Source of the DNA: WHSW01 sp963851045
GTDB lineage: Bacteria; Actinomycetota; Thermoleophilia; Solirubrobacterales; 70-9
Direction: 5' to 3'
DNA: 64,000 nt
Assembly (NCBI GenBank): GCA_963851045.1
Contig: CAWKNC010000001.1
Coordinates: 496,001 to 560,000 of the forward strand
The notes under the pieces were generated by a model. It had not been told where the DNA came from, made no database searches, and saw only the letters and a list, made by a program, of their open reading frames with translations. Made by a program: the position numbers and the translations under genes. Shown here piece after piece: positions 46,025-54,225 of this stretch. Each line of letters begins with the position of its first letter. Position 1 is the stretch's first letter.

Positions 46025-46164
46025 TGCAGGCCGGTGGCCCGGAAGGAGGGCGGTGGGGTCCGTCAAATAGGACCAGGCGCCCCGACAGCGGCGCGCCTCC
46101 GCTACGCCCTGAGGGCTCCGCCATTGGAGCATCCGGCTCGGTAAGCGGGCCGGAGGGAGCCAGC

Positions 46165-46770
46165 TTGCCGACGACTGACGACGAGATCCAGGAGAAGTAC
46201 CTAGAGCGCGCAATCCGCGAGCTCAATTCGCTCACGCACCGTCTTCAGGAGTGCGACCACTGTCCCCGCGGAAACCTGATGCCCGTTCTCGGCTCGGGGC
46301 ATCCCCAGGCCGATGTGATGCTGGTCAAGTACGCGCCGACTGCCGCTGAGATCGAGGAGGGCGTTGCCTTCTACGGTCGATCGGGCAACGCGCTGATGAA
46401 GAGCTTCAAGCGACTCGGGATCGATCCGCTCGCGGTCTACGGCACGCTGTGCGTCAAGTGTCCGGTCTCGGATCCGGCACTGGCGGCGGGGGAGTGCGTC
46501 GACCACCTGATCGAGGAACTGGCGATCGTCCAGCCGCGCTGCGTCGTGGTCATGGGCGAGCGCGCGGTCGAGACGATCAACGACCTCGAGATCCCAATGG
46601 CGCGGGAGCTCGAGGCGGTGCCAGGAGAGATTCGCAAGCTAACCCCGTCGATCGACGCGCTGTACGTCCCCGACATCGACGACTCGCTCGACTCCGAGGA
46701 GCCGAAACGGGAGTTTTGGAAGGCGTTTCGTGCCCTCGGCGACTGGTACGCGGATCTGCCGCCGTACTAG
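46165..46770 (+). CDS. Uracil-DNA-glycosylase-superfamily protein with altered active site
   Basis: A 201-residue protein resembling family 4/5 UDG. The TTG start at 46165 is set by the strong site GGAGGGAGCCAGC. Fe-S-type cysteines are kept: Cys30-x2-Cys33 (ECDHCPRG), Cys96/Cys99 (LCVKCPVSDP) and Cys111 (GECVDHL); AFYGRSGNALMKSFKRLGI and IVQPRCVVVMGERAVETI also match the fold. The catalytic motifs do not: GEAPG is replaced by VKYAPTAAEI and the C-terminal HPS by YVPDIDDSLDS. It may use another base or have a non-catalytic role. The stop shares a CTAG with the convergent next gene. The 140-bp gap before it shows no gene. Confidence 0.75.
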   Translation: MPTTDDEIQEKYLERAIRELNSLTHRLQECDHCPRGNLMPVLGSGHPQADVMLVKYAPTAAEIEEGVAFYGRSGNALMKSFKRLGIDPLAVYGTLCVKCPVSDPALAAGECVDHLIEELAIVQPRCVVVMGERAVETINDLEIPMARELEAVPGEIRKLTPSIDALYVPDIDDSLDSEEPKREFWKAFRALGDWYADLPPY

Positions 46771-47540
46771 GGCTGCGGAGCCGCCGCCTCAGCGACGGTG
46801 GTCATCGCCTCAACGTTCGCGCTTGCGAGTCCACGGACGACTGTGACGTCGAGCGCGGCGTAGTCAGCAAGCGCAACCTGGGTTGAGTCGCGATCGGCGG
46901 CGGCGACTCCCACCGTGCCCTCCGGCTCGCCGAGGCGATCGAAGTGGTTGCGATAGCCATCGTGCAGGTCACGGTAAAAGGACTCTTCCTTGGCGAGGCG
47001 GGCGACCGAATCGTCGCCGACGGCTACACGGACATAGCCGAACACCGGCGGTGTGCTGCCGCCGCCGGCATCGACGTTTTCGCGAGCCGCGGAGGCGAAG
47101 TCGGGCGTCATCCAGTTGAAGAAGACGCCGTCGTAGTCAGACCCCGCGAGCTGGCACATCTTCGGCCCCATCGCTGCGAGCACGATCCGGACTCCATCCA
47201 ACTCCGTCCGTAGATCGCTGATCGCATCGCGCATCTTTGTCAGCGGTTTCGCCGAGAAACCCGCGCCGACACCGAGCCAGAGTCGTGAGCGATCGATGCC
47301 GAGGCGATCGATGTGACCGGCGATGTCAGCCGGGGAGTGGCGGTCGAGCGCCATGACCGCGACGCCGAGGTCGAGGTCGGGCGCTGCGTCGCCAAAGACC
47401 TTGAGCGTCTCCAGTCCGAGCGCGCCGGGATGATCGTTCGACCACATCGAGCCGTAGCCGAGCTGGGCACAGCGTTCGGCCAGCGGTGCGGCCACCTGCG
47501 GGTCGAGGCCCGCCGCGACTCCGAAACCGCGCTCGCTCAT
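46767..47540 (-). CDS. LLM-class (luciferase-like) oxidoreductase, probably F420-dependent
   Basis: A 257-residue TIM-barrel protein of the bacterial luciferase-like superfamily. Supporting segments: MSERGFGVAAGLDPQVAAPL, AERCAQLGYGSMWSNDHPG, SRLWLGVGAGFSAKPLTKMR, the VRIVLAAMGPKMCQLAG strand-loop and VFFNWMTPD. It is shorter than full F420 enzymes (about 300-340), with a compact C-terminus. Cofactor choice (F420 or FMN) is inferred from the family in actinobacteria. The start overlaps the rlmD-like stop (ATGA). Substrate unknown. Confidence 0.82.
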   Translation of the reverse strand: MSERGFGVAAGLDPQVAAPLAERCAQLGYGSMWSNDHPGALGLETLKVFGDAAPDLDLGVAVMALDRHSPADIAGHIDRLGIDRSRLWLGVGAGFSAKPLTKMRDAISDLRTELDGVRIVLAAMGPKMCQLAGSDYDGVFFNWMTPDFASAARENVDAGGGSTPPVFGYVRVAVGDDSVARLAKEESFYRDLHDGYRNHFDRLGEPEGTVGVAAADRDSTQVALADYAALDVTVVRGLASANVEAMTTVAEAAAPQP

Positions 47541-48868
47541 GCCTTCTCGAAGCTCGCCACGGCCTCGACGTGCGGCGTTTGCGGGAACATGTCCACCGGC
47601 TTCACGCGCCGCAGGGTATATCCGCCTTCAACGATCTGCGCTGCGTTCGGCGCGAGCGTGGTCGGGTTGCACGAGACGTACACGATGCGCTTCGCATCGG
47701 TTTCGAGCAGTCGACGCACGATCTTCTTCGACAGCCCCGAGCGCGGGGGGTCGACGATCACCGTGTCAGGGCGCCCGGCGCGCTCGAGCAGGGGGGCGAT
47801 GCCCAGGCGGGCATCGGCGCAGACGAACTGGGCGTTCTCGATGCCGTTGGCGGCGGCGTTGACTTCGGCGTCGGCGATCGCCTCAGGGACGCCTTCGAGC
47901 CCCCAGACCTCACCAGCTCGCTTGGCCAGCGAGAGCCCGATCGTTCCGATCCCGCAGAAGAGGTCGAAGAGGCGCTGGCTGCCGTCGAGGTCGGCGAAGT
48001 CGCCTGCGATTGAGTACAGCCGCTCGGCCATTTCCGTGTTGGTCTGCATGAAAGCGGTGTGCGAGACACGAAAGCGCAGACCGCAGAGCTCCTCTGTGAG
48101 GTGCTCCTGGCCGAGGACTCCCGTCGGTCCGTCGGTGCCCCCCGAGAGCCCCTCGATCACGGTGTGAAGATCGACGGGCGGGCGAGGGATCTCATCGGGC
48201 GAGGTGACGAGGCGGGTCTGGATCTGCCCAGTCCGCCGGCCTTCGCGAACGACCAGGTTGCGCAACGTTCCCGAGTCTCCGCGGCTGTCGTAGGCGGTGA
48301 GGCCGCTGTCGTGCGCCCAGGACCGCACCGCGTTTCGCGCCGCGTTGTTGGCCTCGGAGGCGAGATGACAGTCGTCGACGTCGACGATCTCCGACCAGCT
48401 TCCCCGGCGGTGGAAGCCGAGCGTGATCGCGCCGGGGCGCTCGCCGAACGAGTATTCGAGCTTGTTTCGATAGCGCCAGGGTGCGATTGCGGGTTCGATT
48501 GGCTCGAGCTCGTATCCGTCGAGGTGGCCGAGACGGCGCAGAGCGTCGTCGACCTGCGTCGCCTTCTCGGCCAGCTGACTCTCGTAGGGCAGGCCCTGCC
48601 ACGGGGCGCCCGGGCACGGCTCGCCGTCGTGGGTGCAGGTGTCGGCAATGCGATCAGGGCTGGGGCTGAGCAGCTCCAGGGTCTTGCCCTCCGCGTATGA
48701 GCGCTTGGTCTTTGTCAGCCGAACGCGAACGCGATCACCGGGGAGAGCGCCGTTGACGAACACGACGAAGCCGTTCGCGCGTGCGATGCCGCGGCCGCCC
48801 TGCGCGAGCGACTCGACCTCGAGCTCGAGCTCCTGTCCGGTCCTGGGTTTTGCCTCGACGGTGTCCAT
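47537..48868 (-). CDS. RlmD/TrmA-family 23S rRNA (uracil-C5) methyltransferase
   Basis: A 443-residue SAM enzyme that methylates C5 of a uridine in 23S rRNA (U1939 or U747 type). An N-terminal TRAM domain (ELEVESLAQGGRGIARANGF) is followed by the catalytic domain: SHTAFMQTNTEMAERLY, FDLFCGIGTIGLSLAKRAG, IVDPPRSGLSKKIV and the nucleophile loop IVYVSCNPTTLAPNA. Of the Fe-S cysteines, Cys78, Cys85 and the one in DDCHLAS are present, but the third position of CxxC is alanine (PCPGAPWQGL), so an intact 4Fe-4S cluster is doubtful. Confidence 0.92.
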   Translation of the reverse strand: MDTVEAKPRTGQELELEVESLAQGGRGIARANGFVVFVNGALPGDRVRVRLTKTKRSYAEGKTLELLSPSPDRIADTCTHDGEPCPGAPWQGLPYESQLAEKATQVDDALRRLGHLDGYELEPIEPAIAPWRYRNKLEYSFGERPGAITLGFHRRGSWSEIVDVDDCHLASEANNAARNAVRSWAHDSGLTAYDSRGDSGTLRNLVVREGRRTGQIQTRLVTSPDEIPRPPVDLHTVIEGLSGGTDGPTGVLGQEHLTEELCGLRFRVSHTAFMQTNTEMAERLYSIAGDFADLDGSQRLFDLFCGIGTIGLSLAKRAGEVWGLEGVPEAIADAEVNAAANGIENAQFVCADARLGIAPLLERAGRPDTVIVDPPRSGLSKKIVRRLLETDAKRIVYVSCNPTTLAPNAAQIVEGGYTLRRVKPVDMFPQTPHVEAVASFEKA

Positions 48869-48910
48869 CGCTGGACCGTCGAGGTTACGGCGCTGTTGAG
48901 GCGCCCCGCT

Positions 48911-49666
48911 TTATGCGAGCTTCTTCTCGATCTCGTCGAGGATGCTCTTGCGGGCCTTGCCCCTCTTCTCCTGGGTACGCACCTTGCGCAGGTCCGCCTT
49001 GGTCATGTCCTTGAGTCGGGATTTGATCTGCGGCGCGGTGAGCTGCTCGTAGGCGGTGATCGGTGCGCCGGGAACGCCGGCGCGTCGGCGCAGCTTGTCG
49101 GCCTCGGCCAGCGGCCGATCGGCCGCGTCGCGTGCAACGCGGGTGACACGGTCCGCAGCGCTCTTCGCGGACTTGCGAGTCGTGGACGTGCGGGCGTCGA
49201 CCTCTTTGCGAGCCTCATCGACCAGCCGCTCTAGCTCCTTGATCAACTCGTCGGTGGCCTTGCGACCGCGGCTGACGAGGTTCGAGACGAGCTCCTCAGC
49301 ATCACCGCGGGTCATGCGACCGCGCTTGACGGCGTCGTCGACGACCTCCTGGATGCGGTCGCGCGAGATGTTGACGTTCGACTCGAGCGCGCCACGCGTC
49401 TGCTCGAGCGCGTCGCGAAATGCCTGGACGCTCTTGTCCGAGCGTCCGGCGGAGGCACGACTTGACGAGGAGGAGCGCCGGCCGGACGACCGCGAGGCGG
49501 CGCTGCGAGCGGAGCTGGATCGGCTGGAGGACGCGCGGCTTGCGGCGGCACGCTTTGGCTTCGCGGTGCTCTTGGCCTTGGCCGTGGATTTTGCCTTCGG
49601 CTTTGCAGCAGCACGCTTGCGGGTGGATGAGCTGGACCTCTTCGAACCGCCGGAACTCGTCGCCAC
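48911..49666 (-). CDS. Histone-H1-like basic protein with phasin-like coil
   Basis: A 251-residue protein. The first 80 residues are Lys/Ala/Ser/Arg-rich and disordered (RKRAAAKPKAKSTAKAKSTA, ASRASSSRSSSARSAASRSS), like the tails of bacterial H1-like proteins that bind nucleic acid. A helical middle follows (FRDALEQTRGALESNVNISR, DAVKRGRMTRGDAEELVSNL), similar to phasin/PhaF-type coils, and the C-terminus has AYEQLTAPQIKSRLKDMTKA...KARKSILDEIEKKLA, a helix pair common in actinobacterial DNA-associated proteins. GTG 49666 follows GAGGAGAAGCAA, which fixes the start. Nucleoid or PHA-granule association are both possible. Confidence 0.75.
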   Translation of the reverse strand: MATSSGGSKRSSSSTRKRAAAKPKAKSTAKAKSTAKPKRAAASRASSSRSSSARSAASRSSGRRSSSSSRASAGRSDKSVQAFRDALEQTRGALESNVNISRDRIQEVVDDAVKRGRMTRGDAEELVSNLVSRGRKATDELIKELERLVDEARKEVDARTSTTRKSAKSAADRVTRVARDAADRPLAEADKLRRRAGVPGAPITAYEQLTAPQIKSRLKDMTKADLRKVRTQEKRGKARKSILDEIEKKLA

Positions 49667-49703
49667 TTGCTTCTCCTCGTATTGGGTGACCGCTAGGAGT
49701 GGA

Positions 49704-50529
49704 CTATTCCAGTTTGAACCGAGCCTCGACCGGGGCATGGTCGGAGAGACGGATCGCGCGGTCGTTTTCGCTCACCTCTCGCCGGTCGGGTGGCCAGCGG
49801 ATCGGCCGGCCTGCGGTCTCGAGGCCGGCGACCAGCAGGTGGTCGAGCCCGTCCGGAGCCGTCGCGCCGTGGAGTGCGTGGCGGCGCTCAAGCTCGCCGT
49901 AGACGGAGGTCTGATCGGGTCGCAGATTGAGATCGCCACCGAACAGCAGCGGTGTCGCCTCCGCCCACTCACTCGCCTGGCCCGCGGCTTTCAGTACCTC
50001 GCGCTCGGCCTCGGAGCGTCGGCCAGGCCCGGCGCTCGCGTGAAGGTTGGCAACGCAGATCTCGCTGGGCGGATCGCCCACGAGCATCCGCGTAAAGGCC
50101 ATCATCCGCCGCTCCGGCTGTGGGCCGGCCGTGAGGACGAGCTCTCGCCGCTCGAGGATTTCGCCTCGCACGAGGGTCAGGTTCGAGCCGCCCTCGTTCG
50201 ACGCGATCAGGTCCGGGTTGAGTCGTGCGAGCGCCGCGCGAACTCGGCCGAGCGAGTTGCGTGAGGTCGCGACGGCGTGCCTTTCGGCTCGGCAGGCGGC
50301 AGCGAGAACACAGCTCCAGCGCGGCGGGCATTCCTGAAGCAGGGCGACGTCCCAGTCGGCCGCCCGCGATCATCGAGGCGAACTCCGGCGCGAGGTCGCG
50401 GTTGACCTGGAGGTGAGTGCCGTTGCGCTCCGTGGTTCGCAGCAGTCGCGAACGCCAGGTGAAGAGCGACGGGTCCGGCGGATGGTCGCGACCGTGAAAG
50501 AGGTTCCAAGTCAGGGCGCCTAGTTCCAT
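49704..50529 (-). pseudogene. EEP-family (endonuclease/exonuclease/phosphatase) gene, frameshifted
   Basis: Joined across one frameshift, the gene would encode about 275 residues of the EEP superfamily. Frame 1 from ATG 50529 reads MELGALTWNLFHGRDHPPDP to about position 50360; the next frame, which opens at 50369 after a TGA, continues ADWDVALLQECPPRW, LASAGP-type LHASAGPGRR, LLFGGDLNLRP, GLDHLLVAG and RLSDHAPVEARF. These are the EEP motifs WNL, QE, NLHA, GDLN and SDHAP in correct order. The break is near a G-run (50355-50369), so a one-base sequence error is as likely as true decay. Divergent from argF with an 11-bp gap. Confidence 0.8.
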
Positions 50530-50540
50530 GCAGTCATAGA

Positions 50541-51443
50541 ATGCCCGCCTTGAACGCCCCGCCCACACACCTGATCACCGGTGAAGAGCTCGATGCGGTC
50601 ACGCTCGCGCGGCTGATCGAACGCGCAGGTGAGCTGAAGGCGGGTCGTGACGCCGGTGCCGGTTCCGAGGCCCTTGGCGACTCGACGGTCGCGCTGTTTT
50701 TCGAGATGCCGTCTACGCGTACGCGTGTTTCGTTTCAGGTCGGCGTCGCTGAGCTGGGTGGCCATCCGCTGCCGCTGCGAGCCGACGAGCTCCAGCTTGG
50801 CCGTGGCGAGTCGATCGCCGACACTGCCCGTGTCCTCTCTCGATACCTCCACGCGATCGTGATTCGCGCGCGCTCCCACGACACCGTTGAGCAGCTTGCG
50901 GCGGCGTCGGATGTTCCGGTGATCAATGCGCTGACGCCTCTTCATCACCCCTGTCAGGCGCTTGCCGACCTGCTGACAATTCGCGAGCGCTTCGGCCAGC
51001 TCGACGGTGTGAAGGTGGCTTACGTCGGCGATGGCAACAACGTCGCGAGGTCGCTGGCGATCGTGGGTAGGACGGCCGGGGTGGAGGTTCGGGTGGCAAC
51101 GCCACCGGGATACGCGCTGGAGCCCGGGCTTGCCGCCCTCGACACCAACGACGTCAAAGAGGCTGCGACCGGGGCCGATGTGCTCTACACCGACGTCTGG
51201 GTCAGCATGGGTGACGACGAGGACGAGGCGGCCACGCGCCGCGACGATCTCGCCTTCTATCAGCTCAACGAGGACCTTCTGGAAGTAGCGTCGGAGCGCG
51301 CGATCTTCATGCACTGCCTCCCCGCGCACCCAGGAGAGGAGATCTCCGAGGGCGCCCTCTACGGCGAGCGATCCGCCGTCTGGGATCAGGCGGAGAATCG
51401 CCTGCACGCGCAGAAGGCACTGCTCGAGCTGTTGATCGCGTAG
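50541..51443 (+). CDS. argF: Ornithine carbamoyltransferase
   Basis: A 300-residue enzyme of arginine synthesis that makes citrulline from carbamoyl phosphate and ornithine. Carbamoyl-phosphate loop: FFEMPSTRTRVSFQVGVAEL (STRTR); HPCQ block: TPLHHPCQALADLL; ornithine loop DVWVSMG and the Cys-containing IFMHCLPAHPGEEIS. These together separate it from aspartate carbamoyltransferase. No other arg gene is in the window, so it is outside any arg cluster. Confidence 0.96.
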   Translation: MPALNAPPTHLITGEELDAVTLARLIERAGELKAGRDAGAGSEALGDSTVALFFEMPSTRTRVSFQVGVAELGGHPLPLRADELQLGRGESIADTARVLSRYLHAIVIRARSHDTVEQLAAASDVPVINALTPLHHPCQALADLLTIRERFGQLDGVKVAYVGDGNNVARSLAIVGRTAGVEVRVATPPGYALEPGLAALDTNDVKEAATGADVLYTDVWVSMGDDEDEAATRRDDLAFYQLNEDLLEVASERAIFMHCLPAHPGEEISEGALYGERSAVWDQAENRLHAQKALLELLIA

Positions 51444-51554
51444 TCGCTGCGTTCGACCGCGCGCCGAGCACGCCCGAAAGGGGTATCCGTCGGGAGGGTC
51501 CGGACAGATCCGTCGCTCGGCGAGACTTAGGCCGTCCCTAGACTCCACGGGCCC

Positions 51555-51626
51555 GGCCCCGTGGTGTAACGGTTAGCACATCAGGTTTTCAACCTGGAAG
51601 CGCGGGTTCGACTCCCGCCGGGGCTA
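51555..51626 (+). tRNA. tRNA-Glu (anticodon TTC)
   Basis: A 72-nt cloverleaf: acceptor GGCCCCG pairs with CGGGGCT (first pair G-U), D arm with GTGTAACGGTTAGCAC, anticodon stem TCAGG/CCTGG with loop TTTTCAA (anticodon TTC at 51588-51590), and T arm GCGGGTTCGACTCCCGC. Discriminator A; no CCA encoded. It ends 6 bp before the lgt GTG. Confidence 0.95.
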
Positions 51627-51632
51627 CTAGCC

Positions 51633-52442
51633 GTGCAACCCGAAATCGAAATTGGCCCACTGACGCTGCAGACCTTCGGGCTGATGTTCGCGTTCGGGTT
51701 CATCGCATCCGGGCTGCTCATTGCCAAGCGCCTGAAGGAGCTCGACCGGCCGGTCGACTGGGCCTACGAGCTGGTCTTTGCGGCCCTCGTCGGCGGCATC
51801 GTCGGTTCGCGACTCGACTTCGTCATCCAAAACTACGACGAGCTCTCTGACGACCTGCTCGGCAATCTCTTCTCCGGCGCGGGCTTGGTCTGGTACGGCG
51901 GCGCTATCGGGGGAGCGATTGGCGTGCTGCTGTGGGCGCGGTGGCGCAAGATGCTCAACCTCGGACTGCTCGACATGTGCGCTCCGGCGCTCGCGCTGGG
52001 CTACGCCGTCGGGCGGATCGGCTGCCAGCTCTCGGGTGATGGCGATTACGGGATCCCCTGGGACGGGCCGTGGGCGATGGCCTATCCCGAGGGCACGGTT
52101 GCGACCGACGTGCCGGTCCACCCGACGCCGATCTACGAAACAATCGCGATGGGGCTCGTCGCGTACACGCTATGGCGCCTTCGCGACCACCTCAGGCCCG
52201 GCCTGGTGTTCGCGCTCTACCTGATCCTTGCCGGGGCCGAACGCTTTTTGATCGAGTTCATTCGCCGCAACGACGACGTGGCACTCGGTCTCACCCAAGC
52301 GCAGCTTTTGAGCGTCGCGATGGTCGCCGCCGGGGTGATCTGGATCGTTATCAAGGCGCGGCGCGGACAGCTCCTAAACGGTCCGCAGCATCCCGCCGTC
52401 GATGGGGATCGACGTCCCGGTGATGTAGCCGGCCCTCTCTGA
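51633..52442 (+). CDS. lgt: Prolipoprotein diacylglyceryl transferase
   Basis: A 269-residue inner-membrane enzyme that moves diacylglycerol from phosphatidylglycerol to the lipobox cysteine of prolipoproteins. Visible features: seven membrane segments starting FGLMFAFGFIASGLLIAKRL, the LVWYGGAIGGAIGVLL strand, the Lgt signature as YAVGRIGCQLSGDGDYG, PVHPTPIYE, and AERFLIEFIRRND. It supports the lipoproteins encoded at 54226 and 55574. Its 3' end overlaps the convergent SDR gene by 69 bp, so the last 20 or so residues (QHPAVDGDRRPGDVAGPL) are poorly conserved. Confidence 0.94.
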   Translation: MQPEIEIGPLTLQTFGLMFAFGFIASGLLIAKRLKELDRPVDWAYELVFAALVGGIVGSRLDFVIQNYDELSDDLLGNLFSGAGLVWYGGAIGGAIGVLLWARWRKMLNLGLLDMCAPALALGYAVGRIGCQLSGDGDYGIPWDGPWAMAYPEGTVATDVPVHPTPIYETIAMGLVAYTLWRLRDHLRPGLVFALYLILAGAERFLIEFIRRNDDVALGLTQAQLLSVAMVAAGVIWIVIKARRGQLLNGPQHPAVDGDRRPGDVAGPL

Positions 52443-53126
52443 GCACAGAAACGCGACCAGATCGCCGTACTCGCCCGGCTCACCGAGTCGCCCTGCGGGG
52501 ATTCCCTCCACCGCGCCCTTCTCCATCTGCTCGCGCCCGCCCCAGTTCGAGGCCAGGCGGTCGGTCGCAAACCGGCCGGTGGCAATGTCGTTGACCGTGA
52601 TCCCGTCGCTCGCGACCTCCCGGGCAAGGGTCTTGAAGAACCCGACCAGGCCGGGACGGTGGGCGTTGGAGAGCGTCAACCCGTCGATCGCCTCCCGCGT
52701 CGAGCTCGAGCCGACGTTGATGATCCGGCCCCACCCGCGTTCACGCATTCCAGGCAGCACGGCCTCGACCAACACGCGCGGGGCAAGCTGCAGTGACTCA
52801 TAAGCGTCGCGCCACTCGTCGATGCCGGCGTCCAGCGCTCGGCCGACGGGCGGCCCGCCGGTATTGGTGACCAGGATGTCGACGGGTCCGACCCGCTCGG
52901 CGACCGCGGCCGGCAACTTTGCCAGCCCGGCGAGATCGGCGGTGTCGGCCGCAAAGGCGATCACGTCGCCGTCGATCTCCGAGGCTGTTTGCTCGAGCTG
53001 CTTGAGCGAGCGGCTGGCGATCGCAACCCTCACGCCCTCGCGCGCCAAAGCCTCCGCGATGCCCCGGCCGATGCCCTTGCTCGCGCCGAGGACCAGCGCG
53101 GTCCTCCCATCGATTCCGAGGTCCAT
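52374..53126 (-). CDS. Atypical short-chain dehydrogenase/reductase lacking YxxxK
   Basis: A 250-residue Rossmann protein with the SDR cofactor loop ALVLGASKGIGRGIAEALA, the NTGG (instead of NNAG) motif and the C-terminal ITGTSIPIDGG. The catalytic Ser is present (GSSS, residues 140-142), but the Tyr-x3-Lys pair is Ser153-x3-Arg157 (LSNAHRPGL). This fits the BKR-like subgroup of SDRs known for an imperfect active site. Classical reductase activity is therefore doubtful; it may bind NAD(P) or act differently. Convergent with lgt, divergent (14 bp) from the next gene. Confidence 0.85.
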   Translation of the reverse strand: MDLGIDGRTALVLGASKGIGRGIAEALAREGVRVAIASRSLKQLEQTASEIDGDVIAFAADTADLAGLAKLPAAVAERVGPVDILVTNTGGPPVGRALDAGIDEWRDAYESLQLAPRVLVEAVLPGMRERGWGRIINVGSSSTREAIDGLTLSNAHRPGLVGFFKTLAREVASDGITVNDIATGRFATDRLASNWGGREQMEKGAVEGIPAGRLGEPGEYGDLVAFLCSERAGYITGTSIPIDGGMLRTV

Positions 53127-53140
53127 AACTCGACGGTAGC

Positions 53141-54140
53141 GTGCCGACCGTGACCTACTCAGAGGATCAGCTCAAACGAGACTTCAGGCGCTCGCGCTGG
53201 TTCGGTGTCGGCGGTGTTCTGATCCTGATGGCTGTCGTCGCCGCCCTCGCGCTCACGTTCGGCCAGGACACCGCAAACCCGACCGGTCTCTACATCGCCA
53301 TCTTCGCCCTGGTTTTCGGCTTTGTCGGGCTGATGCTCTCATCTCCAGCGCCGCGACCTCGACGCCGCCGCGACTCGAGCTACGGCCGAGGCCGCCGCGC
53401 CCGTCTCGAGGGTTACCGACCCGGCGATCGCGAACTCCGCATCTCTGCTCGAGGCGCTTGCGGTCGCCCCCATCGATCGCGAGGCGATCGAGGCCGCGAC
53501 CGAATCCTCGTGGGAGATGGGACGCGGCTCGATCTCGGGCGGAGCGATCATCGTCGTCCTGATCGCCATCGGGGTGGTCCCCTGGCAGCTGTTTCAGTTC
53601 CCCTGGGCCCTGGTGGTCGTGGTCCCGATCATCATCTTCTACTCCGTCTATCTGCTCTTGAATGTGATGGGACCCGACGGCAGCCTCGCACCCGCGTACT
53701 CGCTATCTGGGCCCACGATGAAGCCTCTCGGGCTCGAGATGACGGAGGTCCCGAGCGTCAAGCTTTCACCGCGCCCGATCGGGCGGGGAGCGCAAAAGCA
53801 CGTCGTCGGCACGGCTGTTTATGAGGGCAATCGCCACGGCCGCGCCGTCAGGTTGCGACTCGCGACCAAGACCACCACCGAGGTCGGCGGTGTCTATCCG
53901 GATTTTCAGATTCGCAACCGCGAGGGCCGCTTGCGACCGGCATCCGGCTCGCCTGCCACGGTCGAGACGGTGATCGGGCCTCTGTCAGCGTCGCCGCTTT
54001 GGCGAGGGGTGAACGTGCGTGGAAACGAGGGCGGGATCGTCGTCGAGCGCAAGGACAACCGGGGCAGCTGGATGTGCGATCTCTGGCTCGCCGAACGGCT
54101 TGCCGATGCGCTTTCTGAGCAAAGAACGCCCCAATTTTGA
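53141..54140 (+). pseudogene. Membrane protein gene interrupted by a frameshift
   Basis: Two frames join into one plausible membrane protein of about 330 residues. Frame 1 from GTG 53141 encodes VTYSEDQLKRDFRRSRWFGV and two membrane segments (GVLILMAVVAALALTF, LYIAIFALVFGFVGLML). The next frame opens at 53334 and reads RRDLDAAATRATAEAAAPV, then EALAVAPIDREAIEAATESS, two more membrane segments (GGAIIVVLIAIGVVPW, ALVVVVPIIIFYSVYLLL) and a soluble domain to 54140. The shift lies within 53334-53352. Frame 1 beyond it is arginine-rich noise. I do not recognise the family. One-base error or real decay cannot be told apart here. Confidence 0.7.
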
Positions 54141-54225
54141 TCCGGGCGGGCCATGCCCGCGTTAGTAGGGGCCGACGGGGGAGCGACCCGCCTCCCGCGA
54201 CTCGAAAATATGGGAGTTCACACAG

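Noticed and set aside
46025..46164. An N-terminal extension of the UDG-like protein from 45961
   Set aside because: It overlaps the end of the glycosyltransferase-PHP gene, is Gly/Pro/Arg-rich, and a strong ribosome site lies just before TTG 46165.
51444..51632. tRNA-Glu as a possible integration site for a mobile element
   Set aside because: No integrase, no duplicated tRNA end and no composition change were seen on either side.
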